DNA of 64,000 bases from Blastomyces gilchristii SLH14081 (Eukaryota > Ascomycota > Eurotiomycetes > Onygenales > Ajellomycetaceae): contig NW_003101680.1 of the NCBI RefSeq assembly GCF_000003855.2, positions 3,539,753 to 3,603,752 on the forward strand, read 5' to 3'. The notes under the pieces were generated by a model. That model worked only from the letters and a program-made list of their open reading frames with translations, was not told where the DNA came from and ran no database searches. The position numbers were made by a program, and so were the translations under genes. Positions 10,640 through 22,639 of this stretch are shown piece by piece (position 1 is the first letter of the stretch; each line of letters begins with the position of its first letter).

Positions 10640-12682
10640 TATTAAGTAAGAAATACTGCTTAAGACTTCTCATTTTTTCTTAAAGAATTGTTTTAGAGAT
10701 GATCTCACAGTGATAAGTTAGTATCTTATAAGCTCTGTAGCACTCTTCTTCTATTTTCTCTCAAAGAATTTTTTAGAAGTTTAATGAGACTATATAAGTG
10801 TAAAATTTCTGAAGCAGTTAGAGAAAAGAAATATTTGAAATTAATACAAAGATTAATATTATTAATCTGCAGACTGCTACTATTCTAATGAGACTGCAGC
10901 TTACTGAAAAAGTAAAAAGAGAGAATCTCAGAATCTACTTATTAATAATTACATTCTTATTAAACTCATTCTTCACTGTTAAAGTCTCTGATACTAATAT
11001 CTTTATCTGCTGAGAAGTTAGCACTGCAGTGCTGCAGAAGAGTATAAGAAATATATAAAATATTAACTTATTAACTTATAAAGCATCTCAGTCATCTGTT
11101 TTAACTGAAGTGAGATTCTTTTCAATTAGTGATTGATCTTCACAGTACTTTCAATAACAGTATCAGCTGATCTCTTCTTAGAGTCAGTTATTCTGAGGTG
11201 TTTTTTCATCTCAGAGATTCATGCTTTTATCTTCTTTTACAGATAAGTAAGAAGAATCTCTTCAGTTTTGATAGAATCTATTAATACTTGAAGCTCTGAG
11301 ATTCTCACTCTGTACTGCTTGAGCATCTGAGCTTCTTGTCAGAGCTGATATAACATCTTCTTATAGAGTAGATAATACTTACAGAGAGATAGAAGTTATT
11401 GTTACAAATGCAACAGAAATAACAGAAGTGAGAGAAGAGATAAATACATAAGATTTCCTTCTTCTTCAGCTACTTAGTGCAGTGCAGATAAGTAATGATA
11501 CTGATCAGAGATCACACTGAAGCCTTCTCACAGAGAGAAGATAAAGAAATCACAGAACTCTGCAGACTCAACTCAGCAGCATTCTGAGCAGAGCTCAGAC
11601 ATGCTATGAAAGAGAAACTACAGATTGAGCTTCTCAGAGTCACTATCTTTAAAATCAAGCTCTCTCTGAGTTTCTCTCTGAATGATTACATAGGGTTATA
11701 CATTACTGTGTTGACTGAGAGAGAGAGCAGCATTGCAACAGTGATGAGAAGAACAGAGAAAGAACTGAACACAGATGAACTAACTGATAGAAGAGATGAC
11801 ATCTCACTGTAAGATACAGTGACTATCACTGCAGCTGTAAGAGAAGTAGAAGAAGAAGAAGAAGAAGATATAATAATGAGAGTGATGCTCTTATAATCTG
11901 TTAACACTGCTGTCTTCATCTTCAACTGAGCTTTCTTGATAGTTACAGAGATCACAGTCACATCACAAAGATATTTACTCACTAGAAAATGTTAAAATAA
12001 GCCCTTTATTATTCTTCAAAGATGATACTCTTATACACTCACTATTACAATTGAGAAGAGAGGGAAGAAAAATGTATCATGAGAGAAAGAGATCTTTTCA
12101 AGAAATTCTGCTACTACTGTTAACTTTATCTCTAAAATACATCACTTTTACAGAGAATTTCATATATAGAATGAAATATAATGAGAGATCTGTAAGTCAC
12201 TTATTAACTACATTTTTTACATCTCAAATTGATATATAAGAAACTCACTTATTATGCATTTGATTTGAATGAAGATGAAAAAAGAAAGATTTATACAGTC
12301 AGCAGAAAAACTCATCTATTTCTTTATATTATACACAGTATATATGCTGTCAATTGATTGATAACTGTTACTATATAATAAAGATAATTTCTAATCTGAT
12401 AATCTTGAGAGCATCAGAACTATGCTCTTAAAGAGAAGAACATTGTCACATCTTTGACTGTGTCAAGACTCTGCTGCAGTTTCACATAGCTCATCACTTT
12501 TATGTGAATGATTTTATTCATCTCATAGGTTATTCAAACTGATTTTCAATCACTCTATGATATTATTCAGATATATTATAGAAAGATCTGATTAATGAAT
12601 ATAAGAATCTTACTTCTATACAAGATCAGCAGATTACTCTTTCTTAACAATGAGACACTGCTGAGATATCACTTCAGCTATT
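10640..12682. other. AT-rich degenerate sequence, identity not resolved
   Basis: About 2 kb of AT-rich, CpG-poor, stop-rich sequence lies between the chromodomain of A and the left end of C1. Around 11180-11420 the minus strand gives a coiled-coil-like, Leu/Ser/Lys-rich translation, and 11686-11982 gives a Ser-rich open frame of 98 codons. Neither is recognisable. A plus-strand frame at 12595-12682 (NIRILLLYKISRLLF and onwards) is broken by C1. I see no tRNA, LTR pair or known domain here. Confidence 0.4.
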
Positions 12683-12686
12683 CTCA

Positions 12687-12862
12687 TATGGTTCGGAAGA
12701 ACGTACGACCGTCGGATAATAACGCGGCCGCTTCCGAACTAGCATACAAATGTAAAGAGGGCCATAGCAGCCACTAATTAATTTAGCATATGATATTACA
12801 ATATATAAGAAGCCGGCGTACATCTGTAATCATACACTGGTTTAAGCAACCTTTGAATCACA
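12687..12862 (+). repeat. 5' LTR of C1
   Basis: 176 bp, TATGGTTCGG...AATCACA (the initial TG has become TA). It opens with a CpG-rich block bounded by the 9-bp inverted repeat GTTCGGAAG / CTTCCGAAC (12690-12698 and 12730-12738). A TATA-like box ATATATAAG is at 12801-12809. The opening block is undamaged here, whereas the 3' LTR has lost nearly all its CpGs. Confidence 0.92.
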
Positions 12863-13269
12863 TCTGATAGCATGTCTAAAAACTGGTGAGAAGTGCAGGC
12901 TTCTCCAGAGTGTGATAATTTCATCTATGAAGTGATTTATAGTTATCATGTCAGTGTGATTCTAGAACATCTCAAAAGATAGCATATAAAGAGTAGTGAG
13001 TGAAAGAGTATCTGATTAATGCTGCTTCACTTGTTGAGGAAAAACTCCACACTCAGATGAATGCCACATATAAGATGTGAACAGATGAGGTGTGAGAAAG
13101 AAAATGAAAGCAGTGAACCAGATTCAAAGAAGTTCACTCCCTACTCAAAAGAAGGATAAAAGAGGGGGATAATTATCACCGGAGTCATATGATGATAACA
13201 GAAATCATATAATAATATAGTGATATAATAATACAGCAATATAACAATAGACATTATATAATTAATGAG

Positions 13270-14850
13270 AAACCACTGAAATGAATATCTTTTCTAGTCA
13301 ATCTAAATAACACTCTTCTCTGCTATCTGAACTGGAAGATATGCAGAACCTCTCAGAGAGTTTACTTGAAGTAGTAAGAAAAGTGACTGAAATCACTGAA
13401 CTGAAATTGAAGCTCTGTACATGTACAAGAATTTTAAACAAGATCAAGGCCTTGTATACACAGTGACAGACTGAGACAGAAGTTAAACAACAATTGACAT
13501 TCACTGTGAATCAAGCATTCACTATAAAGAGCTTCACTGACACAATCATCACTATTAATAAGAATAGAGAAAATCAGATCTTAGATCTGCAGTGAGAGAT
13601 TGAATGTTTATACAGACAGATGACTACACTGAACCTGAAGATTTCATCACAATCATTCATAATCTCTTCAGAAGTGTACACATCATTGAAGATCACTGTG
13701 TAGAATGAGAATCTGAGTATGAAATATATCAAGCTGAGAGATCTGCTGAAGTTACTAAGCTTCAATGATGACTGAAAAAATGATGCTGCAATCAGCTGAC
13801 TAAGTCAGATGTAATCATATTATCAGATTAAATATAAACTCACAGACAGACAGTTAATGAAATTTTAACAAGTCTTAAGATCTGCTGCATTTCTACACAG
13901 AAAAGTAAAGTCATTATAAATGACTGATAAAAAGATGAATCTCACAGATCTGAAGCAATATTCATTCTCATGAATATGAAATGAGTTTTTCAAATGAATC
14001 TTATACAACTTTGAGAAAGTGAACACATGAGATAAGTATTACAAACACTTCACTCAGTGTAGATAAGTGAGTGATCTTATATTATACTTTACATACTTCA
14101 GCTTACACTATCTTGCATTAAATGAAGAGCTTTCAATATCTTTCTATTTACAGATCTTCATTCATGATCTTATATCTGAGTTGAGAGTGAAATGAAAATG
14201 CTTAATCTCATAGTCAGATACAGTGAAGAAAGCATATAATATTCTCATTGTACAGAAATAAGTGAGTCAATTATAACAGAAAATACTGTAATTGAGTATA
14301 TCTCAGCAGAGAATAAGTAATCAGACTTCTATAACACAAGTCACATACTCAGACATAATGAATCTAGATCTGAATGTCATCACTAAAGTGCTGAATTCTC
14401 TGAAAAAGGAATTCTCTGAGTGAAAACCTTGATGTTGTAAGCATTGAGTTTGCTTCAACTACAGACATTAAAATCATGATACAAAAGATTACACTCAGTG
14501 TGCACAGTCAAGAGAAGCAAGAGAGTCAAAAAACTAGCAGAATCAGTGAGCTCAGAGACACTCACTGATATTCTATGAAAAGTCTTCAAAGTGAAAGAGA
14601 TGTCTGTGTTAGATGATTCTCTGAATTCTGTGAATACAAAGAAGAAGTAGACTTCTGAATGAGATGCAGACAAGAATAATAAAGTGAACACTTATCTCAA
14701 TATCTTAAGACTCAAAATGTTAATGTATAGAGAACACTTGAATAAGAATTGAGAGATAGCTGTAAAAGTGTTAGTAAATACAGAAGCTTCTATATAATAT
14801 ATTGATGATTATATGATCTGAAGATTGAAAGAGATTCATTAAGTGAAGAA
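13270..14850 (+). pseudogene. C1 gag and protease region (degenerate)
   Basis: By position and by match to C2 17230-18800 this is gag. The translation has a charged, coiled-coil-like part near 13270-13560 and a CxxC...H zinc-knuckle remnant near 14430-14480 (CCKH..FASTTDI-like, damaged). A retropepsin-like segment (VLVNTEASIQYIDDY) lies near 14767-14812, with the D-T/S-G box altered. Many stops interrupt it. Confidence 0.65.
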
Positions 14851-15369
14851 TTCTCAATACATAAGATTATCTGATAACTGATATTTGATATCACCTATAA
14901 GAGTAAGAGTTCCCTTGTACTTCAGAGAATAATCTTGCTATATTTAAGCATGAGAGCTGCAGAACATGAAATACAACCTTATTCTCAGACTTAATTGATT
15001 TCAAAGGTTTAATCTGCAGATTCAATGACATACATACTATATACAGTTGACTGATAGGAAGAAAACAGTTCATACAATTCTATCAACTGATATGAGAAGA
15101 ACATTTCACATCTCTGATATAGAAGAATTAAATCTGCTTATATATTAATAAGCAAAGAGAATAATTCACAAGACCTTATTTAAAAGCATTCTGTATATCA
15201 TACAGGATCTGAAAGCAGAGAAAATCAAGATAAAAGATATACAGAAGAATAAGCATATGAAGAAGCTTCTGAAGAAGTATAGAAAGGTCTTCTGAACAGA
15301 TCTTTCATCAGAATTGCTGCTGAAATGAGAATTCATACATGAGATTGACACAGAGGATGCAAAACCAGT

Positions 15370-16632
15370 CAATCAGAATGCATACCCTCTGTTACAAACA
15401 CATCTCAAAGAACAGAAGTATCAGATCACAGACCTTCTAGAATATGATCTCATACAACTCTTATCAAGCACATGAGACTTTTCAGTTCTATTTGTGAAAA
15501 AGACAGGTGAAGAGTGACAGATGTGTATCAATTATCAAGCACTTAACAAGCTTATAATTAAGAATGAATATTCACTGTCACAGATTCAATAACAGTTGAA
15601 TATAGTCAGAAACACCTGATATCTATCAAAGATTAATCTTCTCTCAGAATACTAGCAGATCTGTGTAGATAAACTGTCAGTCTCACAAATCATGTTTAAT
15701 ATACAATGAGAGAAGTTTGAATTCCTGACAATGTCATTTGATCTGACAAATGCATTCATTATCTTTTAAATAATGATGAATACAATTCTTCATAAACAGA
15801 ATGAAACCTCATGCCTTATATATCTCAATGACATTCTAGTCTTTTCAAACTCATATAACAAATATCTGAAGCATCTCAATGAAGTGCTTATAACTCTGAC
15901 AGAGTATAAGCTCTACATCAAATCAATCAAGTGTGTGTTTAAAACAGAAGAGTTGAAGTTTATAGAATATGTAGTGAGTAGTAACTGTATACACCTCATT
16001 CTGAAGAAATTGAATGTCATAGTGAATTGACTGTGACTGAGAAATATACATTATGTACAACAGTTTCTTGAGTTGATCTTATACTACTGCAGATTCATTA
16101 AGAATTTCACACAAATATCTGTATCACTCTCAGATCTCTTAAGAGAAACAGATACAAATCTGTGAAAGAAGAAGTTTCATTCAATTATCTGAAATGCTGT
16201 GTGTGAAGAGGCTTTTCTCACACTGAGAAAACATGTAATAACATTCTCAGTGCTTATTCAATCAGATCATGATAAACCTTTCTACATCAAGACAGACACA
16301 TCTGAATGAGCTATCAGAGACACTCTTCTACAGATGAGTAAGAACAGCAAGCTACACCTGGTAACATATAATGATAGAAAACTATCAGGTGCTGAGCTCA
16401 ATTACTCAGTACATGAAAAGAAATTGCTAGTAATCAAGCACACACTGATGTTATGAGATAGATATATCAACAACAGACATACAACAACAGTGATCACAGA
16501 TTATAAAAGTCTCATCTATCTACAATCAATAATAAAATCTTTCAAATACTTAGCATATTGAATCTCAGAGTTTCAAGCATACAATCTTCATATTAAATAC
16601 TGAAAGAAATCAGACACTGTGATACCTGATAC
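15370..16632 (+). pseudogene. C1 reverse transcriptase and RNase H (degenerate, cut by C2)
   Basis: RT blocks from about 15440 (STWDFSVLFVKKT, CINYQALNK-like) lead to the active-site motif YLNDILVF at 15821-15844, again YxND rather than YxDD. An 85-codon open frame (15773-16030) covers the palm. RNase H is well preserved at about 16255-16620: IKTDTSEWAI, YNDRKLSGAELNYSVHEKK and the HIKYWKKSD block. The domain ends at PDT where C2 enters, and it resumes at 24926 with the sequence that follows in C2. Confidence 0.85.
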
Positions 16633-16812
16633 TGTAGTTCGGAAGAACGTACGACCGTCGGATAATAACGCGGCCGCTTCCGAACTACTAGTGTACGAAT
16701 GTAAAGAGGGGCCATAGTGACCACTAATTAATTTAGTGTATGATATTACAATATATAAGAAGCCGGTGTATGCCTGTAATTATACACTGACTTAAGCAAT
16801 CTTTGAATCATA
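16633..16812 (+). repeat. 5' LTR of C2
   Basis: 180 bp, TGTAGTTCGG...AATCATA. The CpG-rich hairpin block GTTCGGAAG...CTTCCGAAC is base-for-base the same as in the 5' LTR of C1 over 49 positions (16637-16685), although the rest of the two elements differ at many sites. The LTR is 4 bp longer than in C1, from a small indel after the hairpin. A TATA-like box follows near 16751-16759. Confidence 0.92.
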
Positions 16813-17229
16813 TCTGATAGCATGTCTAAAAACTGGTGAGAAGCACAGACTTCTTCAGAGTGTGATAATTCTGTCTATAAAGCAATTCATAGTTATCATG
16901 TCAGTGTGATTCTAGAACATCTCAAAAGATAGCATATAAAGAGCAGTGAGTGAAAGAGTATCTGATTGATACTGCTTTGCTTATTGAGAGAAAACTTCAC
17001 ACTCAGATAAATATCATGTATATGAATAAATGAGATGTGAGAAAAGAAATAAGAGTGATAAACCAGATTCAAAGAAGATCACTCTTCACTCAAAGAGATA
17101 AAAGAGAGAGATGATCATCACTAAAGTTGTATAATGATAACAGAAATCATATAATAATATAGTGATATAACAATACAGTAATATAATGATAGATATCATA
17201 CAATTAATGAGAAATCACTGAAATGAATA

Positions 17230-18800
17230 TCTCTTCTAGCTAATATAAATAACATCTTTCTCTGCTATCTGAACTGAAAGATATACAGAATCTCTCAGAG
17301 AGTTTACTTAAAGCAGTAAGAAAAGTGACTGAGACTGCTGAACTGAAATCAAAGCTCTGTACATGTACAAGGATTCTAAATGAGATTGAGACCTTGTATA
17401 TACAGTGACAGGCTGAGACAGAAGCTAAACAATAATTGACATTCACTGTGAATCAAGTATTCACTATGAAGAGCTTTGCTGATGCAATCATCATCATCAA
17501 TAAGAATAGAGAAAATCAGATCTTAGGCCTGCAGTGAGAGATTGAACATTTATACAGACAGGTGACTACACTGAACCTGAAGATTGTATCACAATTGTTC
17601 ACAATCTTTTCAGAAGCATACACATCATCAGAGACTGCTGCGCAGAATGAGAATTCAAGTATGAAATACATCAAGTCAGAAGATCTGCTGAAGTTATTAA
17701 GCTTCAAAAATGACTGAAAAAATGATGCTGCAATCAGCTGACTAAGTCAGATGTAATTATATTATTGAATTGAATGTGAACTCACAGGCAGGCAGTTAAT
17801 GAAATTTCAATAAGTCTTAAGATCTGCTGTGTTTCTACACAGAAAAGCAAAGTCATTGTGAATAACTGATAAAAAGATAAATCTCACAGACTCAGAGTGA
17901 TATTCATTCTCATGAATATGAAATGAGTTTTTCAAATGAATCTTGTACAACTTTGAGAAAGTGAATATATGAGATAAGCATTATAAACACTTCACTGAGT
18001 GTAGATAAGTGAGTGATCTTACATCATACTTCATACACTTCAGCTTATACTATCTTATATTGAATGAAGAGCTTTCAATATCTTTCTGTTTACAGATCTT
18101 TATTCATAATCTTACACTTAAGTTAAGAGTGAAATGAAAATGCTTAATCTCACAGTCAGACACAGTGAAGAAAGCATATAATATTCTCATTGTATGAGAA
18201 TAAGCAAGTCAATTATGATAGAAAATACTGCAATCAAGTATGTCTCAGTAGAGAATGAGTAATCAGACTTCTATAATACAAGTCACACATCTGAATGTGA
18301 TGAATCTAGATCTGAATATCATTGCTAAAGCACTGAATCCTCTGAAAAAGAGATCTTCTGAGTGAAAATCTTGATATTGTGAGCATTGAGCTTGCTTCAA
18401 CTGTGAATATCAAAATCATGATATAAAAGATTGCACTCAGTGTATGCAGTCAAGAGAAGCAAGAGAGTCAAAAAACTAACAGAATCAGTAAGCTTGAAGA
18501 CACTCACTGATATTCTATGAAAAGCCTTCAAAGTGAAAGAGATGCCTGTGTTAGATGACTCTCTAAATTCTGTAAATGCTAAGAGAAAGTAGGCTTCTGA
18601 CTGAGAAGCAGGTGAGGATGAAGTAAATACTCACCTCAATACCTTGAGACCTGAAATATTAATGTATAAGAGATACTTGAATAAGAATTGAGAGATGACT
18701 GCAAAAGTATTAGTAGACACAGAAGCTTCTATGCAATATATTAATAATTATATAATTCAAAGATTGAAAGAGGTTCACTGAGTGAAGAATTTCTGATGTA
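17230..18800 (+). pseudogene. C2 gag and protease region (degenerate)
   Basis: Counterpart of C1 13270-14850. The same knuckle-like CCEH..LASTV(N/D)I remnant is seen near 18375-18415, and a retropepsin-like VLVDTEASMQY segment near 18708-18740 keeps the Asp. Stops are frequent. Differences from C1 are largely C/T and G/A. Confidence 0.65.
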
Positions 18801-19329
18801 TAAGATTATCTGATAATTAATATTTGATATTATCTGTAAGAGTAAGAGTTCCCTTGCACTTCAGAGAATGATCTTGCTATATTTGAGTATGAGAGCTGCA
18901 GAACATGAAATACAACCTTATTCTTAGACTTGATTGATTTCAAAGATTCAATTCACAGATTTAATAGCATACATGTCATATACAGTTGACTGATAGAAAG
19001 AAAACAGTTCATACAATTCTATCAACTGATATGAGAAGGACATTTCATGCCTCTGATATAGAAGGATTAAATCTGCTTACACATTAACAAGTAAAGAGAA
19101 TGATTTGCAAGATCTTATCTGAAAGCATTCTGTATGTCATATGAGATCTGAAAGCAGAGGAAACTAAGATAAAGAATATGCAGAAGAACAAGTGTATAAA
19201 GAAGCTTCTGAAGAAGTATGAGAAGATCTTCTGAACAGATCTTTCACTGAAATTGCTGCTAAAATGAGGATTTGTACATGAGATTGACATAAGAGATGCA
19301 AAACCAGTCAATCAGAATGTGTATTCTCT

Positions 19330-20580
19330 GTCACAAATGTATCTTGAAGAACAGAAGTGTCAGATCACTGATCTTCTAGAATATGGTTTCATACAACTCT
19401 TATCAAGTGCATGAGGCTTTCCAGTTCTATTCATGAAAAAGACAGATGAAGAGTGATGAATGTATATCAATTATTAAGCACTCAATAAGCTTATAATCAA
19501 GAATAAATATTCACTGCTATGAATTCAATAACAGTTGAATATGATTGAAAATACCTGATATCTATTAAAGATTGATCTTCTCTCAGAATACTGACAGATC
19601 TGTGTAGATGAACTGTCAGTTCTGCAAACTATGTTTAATATATAATGAGAAAAGTTTGAATTCCTGGCAATGTCATTCAGTCTGATAAATATGCCTGCTA
19701 TCTTTCAAATGATGATGAATACAATTCTTCATAAATAGAATGAAATCTCATATCTTGTATATCTTGATGATATTCTAGTCTTTTCAAACTCATATAATAA
19801 ATATCTGAAGCATCTCAATGAAGTGTTTACAACTCTGACAAAGTATAAGCTCTATATTAAATCAATCAAGTGTGTGTTTGAAATGAAAGAGTTGAAGTTT
19901 ATAGAACATGTAGTGAGTGATGACTGTATACATCTCATTCTGAAGAAATTGAATGTTATAGTAAATTGACTGTGACTGAGAAATGTACATCATGTACAAC
20001 AGTTTCTTGAGTTTATCTTATACTACTGCAGGTTTATCAAGGATTTCACATGAATATCTGTATCACTCTCAGATCTCTTAAGAGAAATGAATACAAATCT
20101 GTGAAAGAAGAAGTTTTGTTCAATCATCTGAAATACTGTGTTTGAAGAGGCTTTTCTCACACTGAGAGAATATGTAATAATATTCTCAGTGCTTATTCAA
20201 TCAGATTGTGATAAACCTTTCTATATTAAGATGAACACATCTGAATGAGCTATCAGAGGCACTCTTCTACAGATGAGTAAGAATAACAAGCTGCATCTAA
20301 TGATGTATAATGATAGAAAACTATCAGATGCTGAGCTCAATTATTCAGTGCATGAAAAGGAATTACTAGTGATTAAGCATGCACTGATGTTGTGAAATAG
20401 ATATATTGACAATGAGTATATGATAATGATGATTATGAATCATGAAAGTCTTGTCTATCTATAATTAATAATAAAATCTTTCAAACACTTAGTACATTGA
20501 ATCTCAGAGTTTCAAGTGTACAATCTTCATATTAAATACTGAAAAGAATCAGATGCTGTAATACCTGATATAATCAGTTA
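19330..20580 (+). pseudogene. C2 reverse transcriptase and RNase H (degenerate)
   Basis: The catalytic motif is intact here, YLDDIL at 19760-19777, unlike the YLND of C1. Upstream blocks (FMKKTDEEW, YINY) and downstream LKFIEHVVSDDCIHLI match Gypsy RT. RNase H follows (TSEWAIRGTLLQMSK, YNDRKLSDAELNYSVHEKE) to the HIKYWKESDAV block at about 20535-20570. Stops remain in every frame. Confidence 0.85.
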
Positions 20581-20671
20581 CAGACCTGATTTCATGAGTG
20601 AGAATTCTGTGAACTAGGTATAAGAGATGTTCATGTTAAACATACTGAGAGAATGTAAGAAATCAGAATGA

Positions 20672-21880
20672 GTGAATGCTATAATCTCTCACTTGAAGAA
20701 TGACAAGATGTTAAATAATAAGCATCTTATAAAAGTAGTAGAAGAGATGCTTTCAAACTTCAAGCTGAGAAAATTGAAAAACAATGTTATACTTTATCAT
20801 AATCTAGAATACATAGAAGCTCTCTATCTAGAATCTTTATTTCAATACAACTTGATGACTCACATGTATAAGGAATTCAGTCACTTAGAAAGCCCTGAAC
20901 TCATAAGTGTACTTGAATCAAGAGTATACTGACCAAGCATGACTGAGAACATTCAGATGTATACTCACAAGTGCATGAATTATCAGGTCATGAAAGAATC
21001 TAAGAAAGGATTAGAATACAAGAAAGTATAACATCAGATAAAGTATATAATACAATCATTTGAATAATGAGAAATGAATCTCATAGGCATATTACTGCGG
21101 ATGTCAAATGAAAATTGATGAATAATCACTGCTATTGATTACACTACTGGCTGGCCTGTCATGAAAGCAGTTTCAGAGATGACAGAGAAGATGATGATGA
21201 AGTTTTTACATGATGAAATCTATATTAACTATGAAATGCTGCATGAGATTCTAACTGATAACAGTGTGAATCTTGTAGAAGAAGTGATGAGGTATTTCAT
21301 GAGCCAGTTACAGACAAGACATTGTAGAACAATATTATATCATTCATAAATGAATAGAAAGATGAAATGCTTGAATGAAATCTTGAGCAACATGCTGATG
21401 AAATATCTAGTGAGTAAGCCTATGAGACTATAAGATGAATATCTCAGACAGGTGCTACTGACCATGTGAATTCAACAGCATGCAGTCTTTAAGCATTCAT
21501 TATTCTACCTGTTGTATGAATTGCATCCGCACATCTCAGAGAATGCTTCAGAAAAGGTGAGAGAGGAAACAGCAGTTGTGAATATAACAGTCATGAATAC
21601 AGTAGAAATAGCAGTTATAGATATAGTAGTAGCAGTTGCAGATACAGCAGTTGTAAATATGAAATCAAGATTGAAAGAGATCAGTCATGCACATGCAAAA
21701 GCTAATAAGTTACTTCTGAATCAAGCAATTCAATTAAAAAGAATATGAGACTCACTAGTTAAGAAATTGAATCTCAAGATGAGAATATAAGTTCTTGTAT
21801 ATAATAAGAGTTTTGAGAAGTTTCAATCTAGATAATTTAAGTCATATAAAATACTCAAATCACATTCTCTGAGAATGTAT
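20672..21880 (+). pseudogene. C2 integrase (degenerate)
   Basis: An 86-codon open stretch (20672-20932) includes a zinc-domain remnant, THMYKEFSHLESPE followed by VYWPSM and KCMNY, in which the second Cys of CxxC is Tyr. The DDE core shows AIDYTTGWPVMKAV near 21133-21170, EILTDNSVNLVEEV near 21248-21290, and a YHS...NRKMKCLNEIL segment near 21335-21385. The sequence corresponds to the PYHPQTNG.VERLN..L motif, with the catalytic Glu replaced. Confidence 0.85.
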
Positions 21881-22639
21881 GCATTGAAAGAATCAGAGGA
21901 ACAGATCTTACATAACTTAATCAATGATTCATAACTTATAAAAGTAAAGATGTAAGATCTGAGCAGATTATGATTATTCACAGCACTATTATCAGTGTTG
22001 AAAAAGAAGAAACTTATAATTGAAAAGTCTTATGAAGTAAGAGAAATCATAGATGCTTATAAATCAGATAATCTCACTTATTCTGATCTTTTCATAATTA
22101 TAAGAAAAGAATGAAAAGAAATGAAGAAATCAGATAAATATCACACTTCAATAAGTGATAAGACTGTAGCTGATTATATGATAATACACTGCAAACAGTG
22201 AATGCAACACAGTAAAGAGTGATCTCAAAGTGACAGACTTGCATATGAGTCAGATTACAGAAGAAAAAGAAATTCAGAGTTGAATTCAACTGTTTACATC
22301 AGTTCAATTATGAAGATTACAGAGAATGAACTATCTGAAACATTCACAGATATGTGAGACTAAGTCATCTCAATCTCTGAGAATACTCAGAGATTGAGTG
22401 AGATTAGTTTCAATGAGTCATTTGCTGTAGTGGTCTGAGCAGGTGAAGAGAGACAGTATAATATATGAGACAGAATTATAAAAGATGAAAGCTGCTGAAC
22501 CTAGTCACTGAATGCTGTATTATATAGAGATTGTGTAAGAGTAGTGACTAGCAGATAAAGAAAAAAGTATAAGAAAAGAAAAGAGATAATGAATTAATTA
22601 TTAACTGTAAGAGTTGACTGTAAAAGATAAATGTTATCA

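Larger units (their letters stand above)
1..10640 (+). mobile_element. Element A: old chromoviral Ty3/Gypsy element, split by element B, left end outside window
   Basis: Degenerate polyprotein fragments appear in the canonical Ty3/Gypsy order: reverse transcriptase (about 921-1440), RNase H (1616-1994, resuming at 8718), integrase (about 9310-10010) and chromodomain (10442-10600). Stops and frameshifts interrupt every domain. The sequence is AT-rich with C-to-T and G-to-A type decay, as expected from repeat-induced point mutation. Element B occupies 1995-8717 inside the RNase H domain. The first 900 bases should hold gag/protease and linker by position, but I see no clear motif there. Neither LTR of A was found: the 5' one would lie left of the window, and the right boundary near 10640 is only where recognisable coding similarity ends. 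Confidence 0.8.

Noticed and set aside
11686..11982. 98-codon Ser-rich minus-strand frame
   Set aside because: Low-complexity, RIP-biased sequence; open frames of this kind arise when CAA/GAA-type repeats are read in reverse.
12690..12738. CpG-rich block with a NotI site (GCGGCCGC) in AT-rich DNA looked like vector or adaptor contamination
   Set aside because: The 3' LTRs at 24746 and 29078 contain the same block with transitions, so it is part of the native LTR.
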